Notes: generated by a model not told the origin, from the sequence alone. A stretch of DNA of 61,401 nucleotides from an uncultured Oscillospiraceae bacterium (GCA_900542575.1 UQOE01000012.1:1-61401); one strand, 5' to 3'; positions 8,306 through 16,699 are shown, counted from the first letter of the stretch. Numbers and translations: made by a program.

Positions 8306-8940
8306 GCTCGTTCCCTCCTCACGACTGCGCCGACCGAGCAGTCCGTCTGACAGTTTCCGCAGTGCAGGCAGTGGGATGCCTCAATGCGGAAAGGAAGTTT
8401 CGTTGTGTCAATGCACTGCTGGGGACATACATCCACGCATTTGCCGCAGCCGATGCAGGCGTCTGTAATGAAAAATGGCGCCTCCTCGGCGGATTCCTCA
8501 GCACCTCCCACGGCAAAGGTCTCCCGGGTAATGGGTTTCGTGGAGAGATCAAAGAACTCGCCCTCTCCCCGCTCCATCTTGAAAACCATCAGGGCTTTTC
8601 GGGAAACTTCCGTCGGGTAGATCTCCGCCATGTAGGGGTTGCGAAGAAAGATTTGGTCGAGTTTCTGCGTTCCAATGCACGAAACTTTTCCGTGCACCGA
8701 AACCGCCTTCCGCTCCATCGTGCTGCCGCCGGTCATACCGGTGACCGCAATATAGGGGCGCCGCTGGAGCTGATCACAGAACGCCTTGCCTTTTGCAGTC
8801 AGAAAATAGAACGTATCGGCATCGGCCAGCATGATATCGATGGCGCGGGTCACAGGGTGTCCCTCGTCATCGGTGGTCGCCACCACTGACGAGTGAATTT
8901 CTTCCGCCAGAATACGAAGATATTTTTGAGCCAATGCCAT
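8302..8940 (-). CDS. FMN-binding split-barrel / 2x[4Fe-4S] ferredoxin fusion protein
   Basis: 212 residues. The N-terminal ~145 residues resemble pyridoxamine-phosphate-oxidase-type flavin barrels (VVATTDDEGHPVTRAID, FYFLTAKGKAF). The C-terminus is a ferredoxin with two complete CxxCxxCxxxC motifs, Cys162-165-168-172 and Cys191-194-197-201. It is probably a small electron-transfer flavoprotein. Its stop overlaps the SirTM start by four bases, so it is made together with the ADP-ribosylation enzymes, linking them to cellular redox state. Substrate unknown. Confidence 0.88.
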   Translation of the reverse strand: MALAQKYLRILAEEIHSSVVATTDDEGHPVTRAIDIMLADADTFYFLTAKGKAFCDQLQRRPYIAVTGMTGGSTMERKAVSVHGKVSCIGTQKLDQIFLRNPYMAEIYPTEVSRKALMVFKMERGEGEFFDLSTKPITRETFAVGGAEESAEEAPFFITDACIGCGKCVDVCPQQCIDTTKLPFRIEASHCLHCGNCQTDCSVGAVVRRERA

Positions 8941-8967
8941 AACGTTCCACTCCTCTCTGCTCTTATT

Positions 8968-9603
8968 TTACGCCTTTACGACGCTGATGCGCTCCTGAAT
9001 ATGGCTGCCCTTCTCAATTTCGTCTACCATGGCAATGGCATAGTCGGCATACGAAATGACGGATTCGCCGGCCTCGTTGGTGAAGTACTCCTCGCCGCCG
9101 AGCAGATACTTGCCGGTGCGCTCGCCGTCTGCCTGGAAATCAGCGGCCGGGCTGATGTAGGTCCATTTGACATCGCTGCGTTTGCGGAGATCCGCAAGTG
9201 CGGCGGCCTGGGCGAAAGCCACCGGCTTAAAGGCATCCGGGAACGTCGGGAGCTGAGATACGGTGGTGGTGTGCTCCGGGTCAACATAGAGCGATCCGGC
9301 GCCGCCGACGATCAGGAGACGAGTGTCCGTACCGGCGAGGAGATCGCACAGATGGGCAAGCGTGGTGCTGTGCTGCGGCAGAGTTTCTTCGGTCCAGGTA
9401 CCGAATGCATCGACGACGGCGTCGAAGCCCGCGAGATCCGCTTTCGTCAGATCAAAAATGTCCTTCTTGATGTAAGTTTGCGCGTCCGTTACGTTTTCCT
9501 CTTTGCGGCCGAAAGCGGTGACATCGAACCCGCGATTGACAGCTTCGGTGATAACTTTCTTTGCGACTCTTCCGCCTGCGGCGACAACTGCGATTTTTTT
9601 CAT
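8968..9603 (-). CDS. NAD(P)-binding protein, YwnB/SDR-a5-like
   Basis: 211 residues with an N-terminal Rossmann fold (KKIAVVAAGGRVAKKV, close to GxxGxxG) and the extended SDR pattern seen in YwnB-type proteins: DAVVDAFG, LLIVGGAGSLYVD and ISPAADF. Such proteins often sit beside Rrf2/YwnA-type regulators, as here within one operon. First gene of the transcript; AGGAGG lies ten bases before the ATG. Probably a reductase or a flavin/quinone-sensing protein; substrate unknown. Confidence 0.82.
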   Translation of the reverse strand: MKKIAVVAAGGRVAKKVITEAVNRGFDVTAFGRKEENVTDAQTYIKKDIFDLTKADLAGFDAVVDAFGTWTEETLPQHSTTLAHLCDLLAGTDTRLLIVGGAGSLYVDPEHTTTVSQLPTFPDAFKPVAFAQAAALADLRKRSDVKWTYISPAADFQADGERTGKYLLGGEEYFTNEAGESVISYADYAIAMVDEIEKGSHIQERISVVKA

Positions 9604-9631
9604 GGTAAGTTCCTCCTGTGTTTTATTTGAT

Positions 9632-9690
9632 GTAATGTTTTTGTTTACTTCCGATGGTTGTAATATACCATGTTACTTCAGAGGTGTCAA
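9632..9690 (-). promoter_or_regulatory. promoter and twin GTAA-N9-TTAC operators of the SirTM operon
   Basis: On the minus strand -35 TTGACA (9685-9690) and -10 TATATT (9662-9667) are separated by exactly 17 bases. One pseudo-palindrome GTAA-N9-TTAC (9660-9676) overlaps the -10; a second with the same arms and spacing (9632-9648) lies 28 bases downstream, between promoter and gene. Two matching boxes on the promoter and early transcript suggest repression, plausibly by the operon's own Rrf2 protein. Confidence 0.75.
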
Positions 9691-9704
9691 CTACTTTATT
9701 ACAA

Positions 9705-9745
9705 CTTTTTCAAAAAATTTTGCCGCAGAGCAGAAACTCTGCGGC
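9705..9745 (-). terminator. terminator after the LysE-family gene
   Basis: Nine-base-pair stem GCCGCAGAG / CTCTGCGGC with a six-base loop seven bases past the stop at 9752, followed on the minus strand by AAAATTTTTTG. Confidence 0.8.
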
Positions 9746-9751
9746 ATCCCC

Positions 9752-10336
9752 TTATCTTAATATACTATAGATACATTCTCCCAGCGTCAGCGCCAACACC
9801 ACGTTAACCGGCCGATAGTGGCGCTGATAGAAATTCTGCAGCAGGGCACCGAGTTCCACCCAGGTGATCGTGGCCAGGCAGCCCACGGTGGCGAGGAACA
9901 TCTGGAATCCCAGCAGCACACCGAACGAAGTACTGTAGTCGGTGACATAGCCGGTCAGTGCGGTCAGGCCGAACAGCCAGATTTTGACGTTGACCAGCTG
10001 CAGCAGGAATCCCTGCAGGAAAGAAGCCTTCTTCTCCCCCTCCGCCTCCGGCGGCCGGCTCACCGCAATCTTGATAGCCAGGAATAAGATGTACGCCGCC
10101 CCGATATACTTCAGGTACCGAAGTGCCTGCGGCGCAAGCGATCCAACGGTATACACGATACACGCATTCGTAAACTGCACCGTGTAATACCCGAGAAACG
10201 TGCCGAAAAACAGCGGACGGCCGCGGCGCTTCCCGAAATTGGTCACCGTGTTCAGCGCCAGCAGGTTGCCGGGCCCCGGTGTAAACGCGTTAATGATGAC
10301 ATAGATCAGATAACTACCCAAAACATAACCTGGCAT
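9752..10336 (-). CDS. LysE/RhtB family amino-acid exporter
   Basis: 194 residues, about six hydrophobic segments. The family signature near the N-terminus is clear: NAFTPGPGNLLALNTVTNFGKRRG, the conserved PGP and following loop of LysE/RhtB translocators. It exports amino acids or related small molecules across the cytoplasmic membrane; the substrate cannot be read from sequence. The start has a GAGGGGAGC ribosome site. Transcribed alone. Confidence 0.88.
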   Translation of the reverse strand: MPGYVLGSYLIYVIINAFTPGPGNLLALNTVTNFGKRRGRPLFFGTFLGYYTVQFTNACIVYTVGSLAPQALRYLKYIGAAYILFLAIKIAVSRPPEAEGEKKASFLQGFLLQLVNVKIWLFGLTALTGYVTDYSTSFGVLLGFQMFLATVGCLATITWVELGALLQNFYQRHYRPVNVVLALTLGECIYSILR

Positions 10337-10427
10337 AGTATAGCTCCCCTCTCTTATGAGAGAACTTTACCATGCCAGGCCTGTGAATGGGTAATATTGA
10401 TATTTTGTATTTTGCTATAGGATTGCC

Positions 10428-11216
10428 CTATGGCTCAATGGGTTCCCGGTACAGCATCTCATAGATTTCCCGGGCCTCTTTCGTTTTCAGGCTTGAATCG
10501 AGCACGACATGGCCGGGTGCCCCCTTTTCCGGGGCCAGCAGATTATGGGCCGCCAACCTGCGGCGAAGCTGCCTTGCGGTTCCGGCGCCGCCGTCAAAAA
10601 GCGGAATGTCTTCGCCCAGGATGGATCGGATTTGGCGTTTCAAAAACGGGTAGTGCGTGCAGCCCAGTACGACTGCATCTACCTGACCGCGGTAGGAGCC
10701 GATGAGGCTCTGCAGCAGATTGTGCAAGTCGGGCGCCTCCAGATTGCCCTGCTCCACGCGGGCCGCAAGTCCGGTGCACATGACCGGAAGAAATTCGGCG
10801 CGGCCCTCCAGGCGTTTGGAAAGTTTGTGGTATTTGTCGAGCTTCAGGGTAGCCGGCGTGGCCATGACGAGGATTTTTCCGTTGGGGAAGTGCTCTGCTG
10901 CGGGCTTCAGCGCGGGCTCAATGCCGAGAATCGGAATGTCGGCGTCGTACTTGGCGCGAATTTTCGGCGCAGCGGCGCTGGTGGCGGTGTTGCAGGCAAT
11001 GACGATAGACTTGCAGCCCTCTTCCACCATATGGTCTGCAATGGCGACGGCAAGCTTGCGGATCTGCCGCGCAGATTTTTCGCCGTAAGGTGCATTGGCC
11101 GAGTCGCCGAAGTAGTAAAAGTTTTCGTACGGCAGTTCTTTGACGAGCTCCTGCAGCACACTTAATCCTCCAACGCCGGAGTCGAAGACCCCGACATAAT
11201 TCTCGTAGCGTCCCAT
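10428..11216 (-). CDS. murI: glutamate racemase
   Basis: Makes D-glutamate for peptidoglycan. 262 residues, usual length, with FDSGVGGLSVL at residues 11-21 and both catalytic cysteines in context: Cys75 in ACNTATS and Cys186 in GCTHYPF. Cofactor-independent, cytoplasmic. No other cell-wall gene is adjacent; it lies between a LysE exporter and a dehydrogenase. Confidence 0.95.
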   Translation of the reverse strand: MGRYENYVGVFDSGVGGLSVLQELVKELPYENFYYFGDSANAPYGEKSARQIRKLAVAIADHMVEEGCKSIVIACNTATSAAAPKIRAKYDADIPILGIEPALKPAAEHFPNGKILVMATPATLKLDKYHKLSKRLEGRAEFLPVMCTGLAARVEQGNLEAPDLHNLLQSLIGSYRGQVDAVVLGCTHYPFLKRQIRSILGEDIPLFDGGAGTARQLRRRLAAHNLLAPEKGAPGHVVLDSSLKTKEAREIYEMLYREPIEP

Positions 11217-11292
11217 GGTCGGCCTCCCCAGATAATCTATGAGAACTAGTATACCATTTTCAGGGGGATGGTGGCATTTTCGAGCCTTAAAA

Positions 11293-11350
11293 TCTACACC
11301 AAAACGGCAAAAACAGGGGTCTGGTGTAGAAAAATCTACACCAGACCCCC
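11293..11350. repeat. palindromic repeat P, copy 1, with two exclusive hairpins
   Basis: Contains TCTACACCA three times in alternating orientation. Bases 11316-11330 and 11335-11349 form a perfect 15-bp hairpin with an AAAA loop. The outer TCTACACCA (11293-11301) can instead pair with TGGTGTAGA (11322-11330), so the two stems compete. It lies just past the stop of the minus-strand dehydrogenase, where the first stem followed by TGTTTTTG could terminate transcription. Related copies occur at 12743-12806 and 56355-56396. Confidence 0.85.
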
Positions 11351-11396
11351 GAAAATCGAGTATTAGAAATACTGACCCGTCACATGCCTCCCGAAA

Positions 11397-12614
11397 TCAT
11401 TCGCACTCCAGGACAATCTTAATGGTATCGTTGCCATGGAACAACACCTGTGAGAAGCCGTCCTTGTACTGTTCCAGCGGGAAGCGGTGCGTGATGAACC
11501 CCTCAAGGTCAATCTTGTTTTCCTCCATAAGCTTGCGGACCAGATGGAAAGACTGATAGATCTCACCATGGTAAGAATCCAGTCCGTAGGAGTCCACACC
11601 GATGATATTGAGCTCCTGGTTCCAGATGGGGGTCTCATCGATGGTAGTGGGCACCATCTGAATACCGACTTTGACATACGTGCCGCGGGCTTTCAGCAGA
11701 TGAATGCCCATGTTGAACGCCCACTGTGCACCGATGGTATCAAAAACGACATCAACACCGTTCAGGAGCCACTCGTTCTTTTTATTGAACGAATCGACAT
11801 AGCGAGTACCGTCGGTCTTCTTTTCCAGAAAAGCATATGGGTCGCCGGAAATAATTTCATCCGCGCCGACACGTTTGGCAATCTCCTGCTTCATGGGAGC
11901 CTTCTCCAGCAAGTAGACCGTGCAGTCCGGCTGAAGCAGTTTAATAAACTGCACAACGTTGAGACCGATCATGCCGCCTCCGAGAACAACTACCTTATCG
12001 CCCGGGTTGGGGATTTTCTTGTGGACCGCGTGCATGGAGACGGCGCAGGGCTCAATCATTGTAGCGTAGTCATTGGAGATGCAGTCCGGGATTTTCATGA
12101 CGCAGGTCTCCGGCGCCAGGTACTGATCTCCCATTCCGGCTCCGATTACGTGGACGGGCTCCGCCTTCTGCCCCATATTCGTACAGATGACATAATCCTC
12201 TTTCTTGCAGTTGTCGCACCACTCTTCCGGCGGAATGCCCTTCGTGGCGCAGCAGGGAAGATATTTCTGAAGCACAACCCGGTCACCGACTTTTATGGAA
12301 GTGACCGCGCTGCCGACCTCTTCCACAATGCCGACCGTTTCGTGCCCCATATAAGTATTTGTCTGATATGACGGCAGCCAGGCAAGGCTCATCTTCGGTG
12401 ACTGATGTGCCGTGTACAGGGACATGTCCGAGCCACAGATGCCGGTCTGAATATTGCGGACACGGACAAAATCCTCCCGCGGCAGCTTCGGATCTTTCAT
12501 CTTGTCAAAATAGACCATGGAGAAATTCGCATTGAATGCGCGGCGATCGATCTTCGATGCGCCGATGGTCAGGCCGAGCCGCAGAAAGTCATAGTGGTAA
12601 GCGAGTGTTTTCAT
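11397..12614 (-). CDS. zinc-dependent medium-chain alcohol/polyol dehydrogenase
   Basis: 405 residues of the MDR superfamily: catalytic-zinc region GICGSDMSLY and GHETVGIVEEVG, structural-zinc-like cysteines (PCCATKG, WCDNCKKEDYVIC), Rossmann motif VVVLGGGMIGLNVVQF. The cysteine spacing departs from textbook alcohol dehydrogenases and resembles threonine- or polyol-dehydrogenase-like members; the substrate is not assignable. AGGAGG precedes the ATG. The TetR gene upstream on the same strand could control it. Confidence 0.82.
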   Translation of the reverse strand: MKTLAYHYDFLRLGLTIGASKIDRRAFNANFSMVYFDKMKDPKLPREDFVRVRNIQTGICGSDMSLYTAHQSPKMSLAWLPSYQTNTYMGHETVGIVEEVGSAVTSIKVGDRVVLQKYLPCCATKGIPPEEWCDNCKKEDYVICTNMGQKAEPVHVIGAGMGDQYLAPETCVMKIPDCISNDYATMIEPCAVSMHAVHKKIPNPGDKVVVLGGGMIGLNVVQFIKLLQPDCTVYLLEKAPMKQEIAKRVGADEIISGDPYAFLEKKTDGTRYVDSFNKKNEWLLNGVDVVFDTIGAQWAFNMGIHLLKARGTYVKVGIQMVPTTIDETPIWNQELNIIGVDSYGLDSYHGEIYQSFHLVRKLMEENKIDLEGFITHRFPLEQYKDGFSQVLFHGNDTIKIVLECE

Positions 12615-12742
12615 TTTTCCCTCCTGTTCTCTGCCCCTGGTTTCGTGCGGACAGAGTTTGTCAATTTATCATCAATTTGAGTGTAGCACTTTTGCGAATC
12701 GAAAAAATGGAATAATTGGCACTTGTCCGGAAGCCTGAAAAA

Positions 12743-12806
12743 CTACACCAAAACGGCAAAAACAGGGGTCTGGTGTAGAAAAATCTACACCAAACCCCTG
12801 TTTTTC
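12743..12806. repeat. palindromic repeat P, copy 2
   Basis: Nearly identical to copy 1 at 11293-11350: CTACACCA, a spacer with AAACGGCAAAAACAGGGG, then arms 12765-12779 and 12784-12798 around an AAAA loop with one C/A mismatch. It sits 24 bases past the stop of the minus-strand TetR gene. On the minus strand the stem is followed by TGTTTTTG, as expected for a terminator. Confidence 0.85.
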
Positions 12807-12821
12807 ACGAGTCAGAAGATG

Positions 12822-13409
12822 CTAACCGCTCATCTGCACATCCTCCGGACGCAGCGACCGCACCAGCCAGTAGTTCCGCAGCGTCGGCGGCATGATAGCA
12901 CACAGCGCGTCTGCCGCCTCGTCCGGCGGAATGTGATAGCGGCCGAATGTCCAGTCCTCGTACATCTGGCCGATGCCGTCGCAGAAGACGCGGCACTGCA
13001 TGGATTCCACCTCGGTGTACCCCTTCCCGCCGCGATTCTGCCTGGTAATGGCTTCCGCAAACGCGTAAGAATACTGCGCGACAAAGCGGCGCAGGGAGTT
13101 GACGCCCTCTGAGCGAAACGAATAGCGGATCGAGCGCCAGAGGGAGCCCTGGGCAAAGGAATAGAGCTGGTAATAGAGATCCCGGTACCCGTGGACGTCC
13201 GGGCGGCTTGCACACGCGAATAGAATACGACGATAGTTCTCATTCATCACGTCGTATTTGTCGCTGAAATAGCGGTAGAACGTCGCAGCGCTGACATTTG
13301 CCCCGCGGCAGATCTCCGCCACGGAGATCCGGGAAAAATCCTCCCGGGCGATCCGCTCGTTAAACGCATCCAAAATAGCCTTCTTCGTCCGCTCCTTATT
13401 ACCGTTCAC
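12822..13409 (-). CDS. TetR/AcrR family transcriptional regulator
   Basis: 195 residues from the GTG at 13409 (AGAGGGGAG just upstream), giving the normal TetR N-terminus NGNKERTKKAILDAF. The helix-turn-helix is ISVAEICRGANVSAATFYRYFSDKYDVM; the rest is a ligand/dimer domain with no recognisable ligand class. It is divergent from the large Fe-S oxidoreductase at 13560 and shares a 150-base promoter region, so regulation of that gene, of the dehydrogenase downstream, or both is plausible. Confidence 0.9.
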   Translation of the reverse strand: MNGNKERTKKAILDAFNERIAREDFSRISVAEICRGANVSAATFYRYFSDKYDVMNENYRRILFACASRPDVHGYRDLYYQLYSFAQGSLWRSIRYSFRSEGVNSLRRFVAQYSYAFAEAITRQNRGGKGYTEVESMQCRVFCDGIGQMYEDWTFGRYHIPPDEAADALCAIMPPTLRNYWLVRSLRPEDVQMSG

Positions 13410-13486
13410 GCTGCTCCCCTCTCTCAAATGTTATAGTTCCCTTTAAATATAACAAAATGAGAGAATCTGTACAATTCATCTTATTT

Positions 13487-13543
13487 GAACAGATGTTCTA
13501 TTTTTTATAATAAAGCCGAGAAATATTTGTGATATTTTTCACA
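13487..13543 (+). promoter_or_regulatory. divergent control region with GAAC-N4-GTTC and TGTGA-N6-TCACA palindromes
   Basis: Upstream of the 13560 gene lies a -10 TATAAT (13506-13511) with a weak -35. Palindrome GAAC-AGAT-GTTC (13487-13498) overlaps the -35 region and matches the core of Gram-positive LexA boxes. A second, TGTGA-TATTTT-TCACA (13528-13543), matches the Crp/Fnr pattern and ends two bases before the AAAGGG ribosome site, a repressing position. Which factors bind is inferred. Confidence 0.55.
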
Positions 13544-13559
13544 GAAAGGGATGTATTTT

Positions 13560-16340
13560 ATGGGTAAACATCAATGGACAGAGGGCGAGAAGCAGAATAT
13601 GCAGGCCTACTGGGACAGCAATCCTAAGCCCCGCAAAAATCTGATGAAACTCGTCCGTCACATGAACATGCTGAATCCGGTCCCGACGGAAAAATCCTGG
13701 GAATATATCTTCTATGACCGCATTCTCGACGACGATATGATTGACTTCCTGCTGAAGATGAAGCTGCGGAAGACCTACACCATGGACGAACTCGCAAAAC
13801 TCGAGGGCATGGACATAGCGGAGTGCGCCAAAATGGTTGCAAAGCTCGTCGATGCCGGCCCGCTGGAGTACTGGAACGACCCGGACGACACCTCCGGCGT
13901 CGACCACGTCATTCTGCAGGTCTTTGCACCCGGCGCCATGGAAAACACCGTCATGACCACCGAAATGACCGACAAATACCCGGAGACCGCCACCGCATTT
14001 AAGAATTATATTCTGGATCTCCAGAAGAAGATCACCGGCTTCGTCCCCATGGGCAACGCGCTGATGCGCGCCATCCCGGTGGAGTCCGCCATCCAGAATG
14101 AGACCCGCCGCGTCAAGTACGAGGAGATCTCCTATTGGCTGGACAAGGTCGGCGACTCCATCGGCGTCGCCGAATGCGAATGCCGCAAGCTCCGCGAGAT
14201 GACCGGCGAGGGCACCGCCGATCTCCGCGGCGACTGGTGCATTCAGATCGGCAAACACGCCGAGTCCGCCATCCGCGCCGGCAAGGCCCGCCGCATTACC
14301 CGCGAGGAGTGCGAAAAAATCCTCAAACGCGCCGAGGAGCTCGGCTATGTCCACCAGCTCTCCAATATCGACGGTCCGGACTTCTCCGTCTTCATCTGCA
14401 ACTGCGGCTGGGACAACTGCATGGCGCTGAAGACTTCCTGGTACACCCAGTCCCCGTCCCTCTCCGCTTCCAACTACCGTGCCCACGTCAACCCGAAGAA
14501 CTGCGTCGCCTGCGGCTGCTGCGTTGAGATCTGCCCGCAGAACGCCGTCCGCCTCGGCCAGAAGCTCTGTCAGAAAGAGCCGGTGGAAATTCCGAACGAA
14601 CCCACCCCGGCGGACCACCTCCTCTTCACCAGCAAGTACTGGAAGCGCGATTCGTTCCTCACCGACCGCAAACACGTCGTCGATGAAACCGGTACCGCAC
14701 CATGTAAGACCAACTGCCCCGCCCATATTGCCGTTCAGGGTTATCTGAAGCTCGCCGGCATGGGCCGCTACGATGAGGCCCTGGCGCTCATCAAGAAAGA
14801 GAACCCGTTCCCGGCCGTCTGCGGCGCCGTCTGCGCCCGCTTCTGCGAGCAGGTCTGCACCCGCGGCGACGTCGATGAGCCGGTCGCCATCGACGAGGTC
14901 AAAAAATTCCTCGCCTACCGTGAAATTGCCGAGGAAGACCGCTACGTACCCGAAAAGAAATTTGACAAGGGCCATAAGATTGCCGTCATCGGCGCCGGCC
15001 CCGCGGGCCTGTCCTGCGCCTACTACCTGGCGGTTCTCGGCCACGACGTCACCGTCTTTGAGCAGGAGAAGAAGCCCGGCGGCATGATGGTCTACGGCAT
15101 TCCGAACTTCCGCCTGGAGAAAAACGTCGTCGAGGCCGAAATTGACGTTCTGCGCCAACTTGGCGTCGAGATCAAATGCGGCGTCAAAGTCGGCGAAGAT
15201 GTTACGCTGGATGAGCTCCGCGCCCAGGGATTCAAGGGATTCTACGTCGCCATCGGCGCCCAGGGCGGCCGCAAACTCGGCGTTCCGGGCGAGGACGAGA
15301 GCAAAGATGTCATCTCCGGAATTGACTTCCTGCGCAGCGTCGCCAACGGCGAAAACGAAACTCTGCCGAAGAAAGTCGTCGTCATCGGCGGCGGCAATGT
15401 AGCCGTCGACGTCGCCCGCACCGCTCTGCGCCAGGGCGCCGAGGACATCACGATGCTCTGCCTGGAGCAGCGGGATGAGATGCCCGCAGCCGACGACGAA
15501 GTCGAAGAGACCGAGGCCGAGGGCATCAAAGTCGAGTGCGGCTGGGGCCCGAAGGAAATTGTCGTCAAGGGCGGAAAAGTTTCGTCCATCATTATGAAGC
15601 GCTGCACGCAGGTCAAAGACGCGGACGGCCGCTTCAACCCGCAGTACGATGAAAACGACACCATGGAAATTCCGTGCGGAGCCGTACTCGCCGCCATCGG
15701 CCAGTCCATCCAGTGGGGCAGACTCCTGGACGGCAGCAAGGTGGTCGTCGGCCGCGGCGGACGCGCTGAGGCAGACAGCTGGACCTATCAGACCGCGCAG
15801 CCCGATGTCTTCGTCGGCGGCGATGTCTACACCGGCCCGCGCTTCCTGATTGACGCCATTGCCGCCGGCAAAGAGGGCGCTGACTCCCTGCATCGCTACG
15901 TCTGGGAGGGCCACAGCCTTGTGCTCGGCCGCATGAAGCGGGATAACTTCAAGTACATTGATAAAGACAATCTGATTATCGGCAGCTACAACAACTCCAA
16001 GCGTGCCGTTCCCGGCACCGACACCGCCAAAGCCAAAACCATGGCCGATGAGCGCCTGCCGCTCACGGAGGAACAGGTACATCGCGAGGCATCCCGCTGC
16101 CTGGAGTGCGGCGCCGCCCACGTCGATGAAGGCATCTGCATCGGCTGCGGCCTCTGCACCGTCCAGTGCCAGTTCGATGCCATCCATCTGACCCGCGACT
16201 TCAACGCCTTCGGCGCCGATTACGAGCACCTCGTCCCCGCCGTCGTTCAGGAGATCGGCCGCAAGACCGTCAACACCGCCGTCAGCAAGGTCACCTCGGC
16301 GCTCAGAGGCCGCGAGGGATGGGAAAATATTACGAAATAA
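13560..16340 (+). CDS. multi-[4Fe-4S] FAD/NAD(P)-dependent oxidoreductase (GltD/NfnB-like fusion)
   Basis: 926 residues. The first ~300 carry an unusual cysteine-rich domain (AECECRK, ICNCGWDNC), followed by a ferredoxin motif CVACGCCVEICP. Then comes a GltD-type core: CKTNCPAH and CGAVCARFCEQVC Fe-S residues, FAD motif IGAGPAGLSCAYYL, NAD(P) motif IGGGNVAVDVARTAL. The C-terminus adds CLECG and CIGCGLCTVQC. It probably moves electrons between NAD(P)H and ferredoxin or an unknown partner. The second ATG (13560) is chosen because AAAGGG abuts the first (13551). It is followed 12 bases later by hypA. The long open frame on the opposite strand is a shadow. Confidence 0.85.
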   Translation: MGKHQWTEGEKQNMQAYWDSNPKPRKNLMKLVRHMNMLNPVPTEKSWEYIFYDRILDDDMIDFLLKMKLRKTYTMDELAKLEGMDIAECAKMVAKLVDAGPLEYWNDPDDTSGVDHVILQVFAPGAMENTVMTTEMTDKYPETATAFKNYILDLQKKITGFVPMGNALMRAIPVESAIQNETRRVKYEEISYWLDKVGDSIGVAECECRKLREMTGEGTADLRGDWCIQIGKHAESAIRAGKARRITREECEKILKRAEELGYVHQLSNIDGPDFSVFICNCGWDNCMALKTSWYTQSPSLSASNYRAHVNPKNCVACGCCVEICPQNAVRLGQKLCQKEPVEIPNEPTPADHLLFTSKYWKRDSFLTDRKHVVDETGTAPCKTNCPAHIAVQGYLKLAGMGRYDEALALIKKENPFPAVCGAVCARFCEQVCTRGDVDEPVAIDEVKKFLAYREIAEEDRYVPEKKFDKGHKIAVIGAGPAGLSCAYYLAVLGHDVTVFEQEKKPGGMMVYGIPNFRLEKNVVEAEIDVLRQLGVEIKCGVKVGEDVTLDELRAQGFKGFYVAIGAQGGRKLGVPGEDESKDVISGIDFLRSVANGENETLPKKVVVIGGGNVAVDVARTALRQGAEDITMLCLEQRDEMPAADDEVEETEAEGIKVECGWGPKEIVVKGGKVSSIIMKRCTQVKDADGRFNPQYDENDTMEIPCGAVLAAIGQSIQWGRLLDGSKVVVGRGGRAEADSWTYQTAQPDVFVGGDVYTGPRFLIDAIAAGKEGADSLHRYVWEGHSLVLGRMKRDNFKYIDKDNLIIGSYNNSKRAVPGTDTAKAKTMADERLPLTEEQVHREASRCLECGAAHVDEGICIGCGLCTVQCQFDAIHLTRDFNAFGADYEHLVPAVVQEIGRKTVNTAVSKVTSALRGREGWENITK

Positions 16341-16352
16341 GGAGGAGTTCTC

Positions 16353-16694
16353 ATGCATGAAGTCGCCGTACTTTCCAAGGCAGTCGACATGGGCGAAGAA
16401 ATTGCGGAAGAACACCATATCTCCCACATCCGCTACCTGCGGCTCGAAGTCGGAGAACTCACCGGCTACCTGCCGGTCTTCTTTGAGCGATACTTCCCCA
16501 TCCTGACTGAGGACAAACCGGTCTACGAAGGGTCCGAGCTCAAAATGGACATCGTCCGCGGCGAGGCCATGTGCAGCGACTGCCACAGCCTCTACAATGT
16601 AATGGATCAGAAAGGTGTGTGTCCCAAATGTGGATCGCGCCGGAAAACCATTCTGGGCGGGCAGGAGTTCAAAGTGAAAGAAATCGGAATTTAA
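16353..16694 (+). CDS. hypA: HypA family nickel metallochaperone
   Basis: 113 residues. It starts MHE, where His2 and the N-terminal amine bind nickel, and has the zinc site Cys74/Cys77 (CSDC) and Cys90/Cys93 (CPKC). HypA delivers nickel to [NiFe]-hydrogenase or urease. No hydrogenase, hypB or other maturation gene is in the window; it follows the large oxidoreductase by 12 bases with AGGAGG ahead, so the pair is one operon. An electron-transfer role beside that enzyme, rather than hydrogenase maturation, cannot be excluded. Confidence 0.9.
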   Translation: MHEVAVLSKAVDMGEEIAEEHHISHIRYLRLEVGELTGYLPVFFERYFPILTEDKPVYEGSELKMDIVRGEAMCSDCHSLYNVMDQKGVCPKCGSRRKTILGGQEFKVKEIGI

Positions 16695-16699
16695 AGCGT

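Noticed and set aside
13539..16586. 1015-residue open frame on the minus strand
   Set aside because: It lies opposite the Fe-S oxidoreductase and hypA, has no ribosome site, and its composition (GAD/AADG-rich) is that of an antisense shadow of a high-GC gene.
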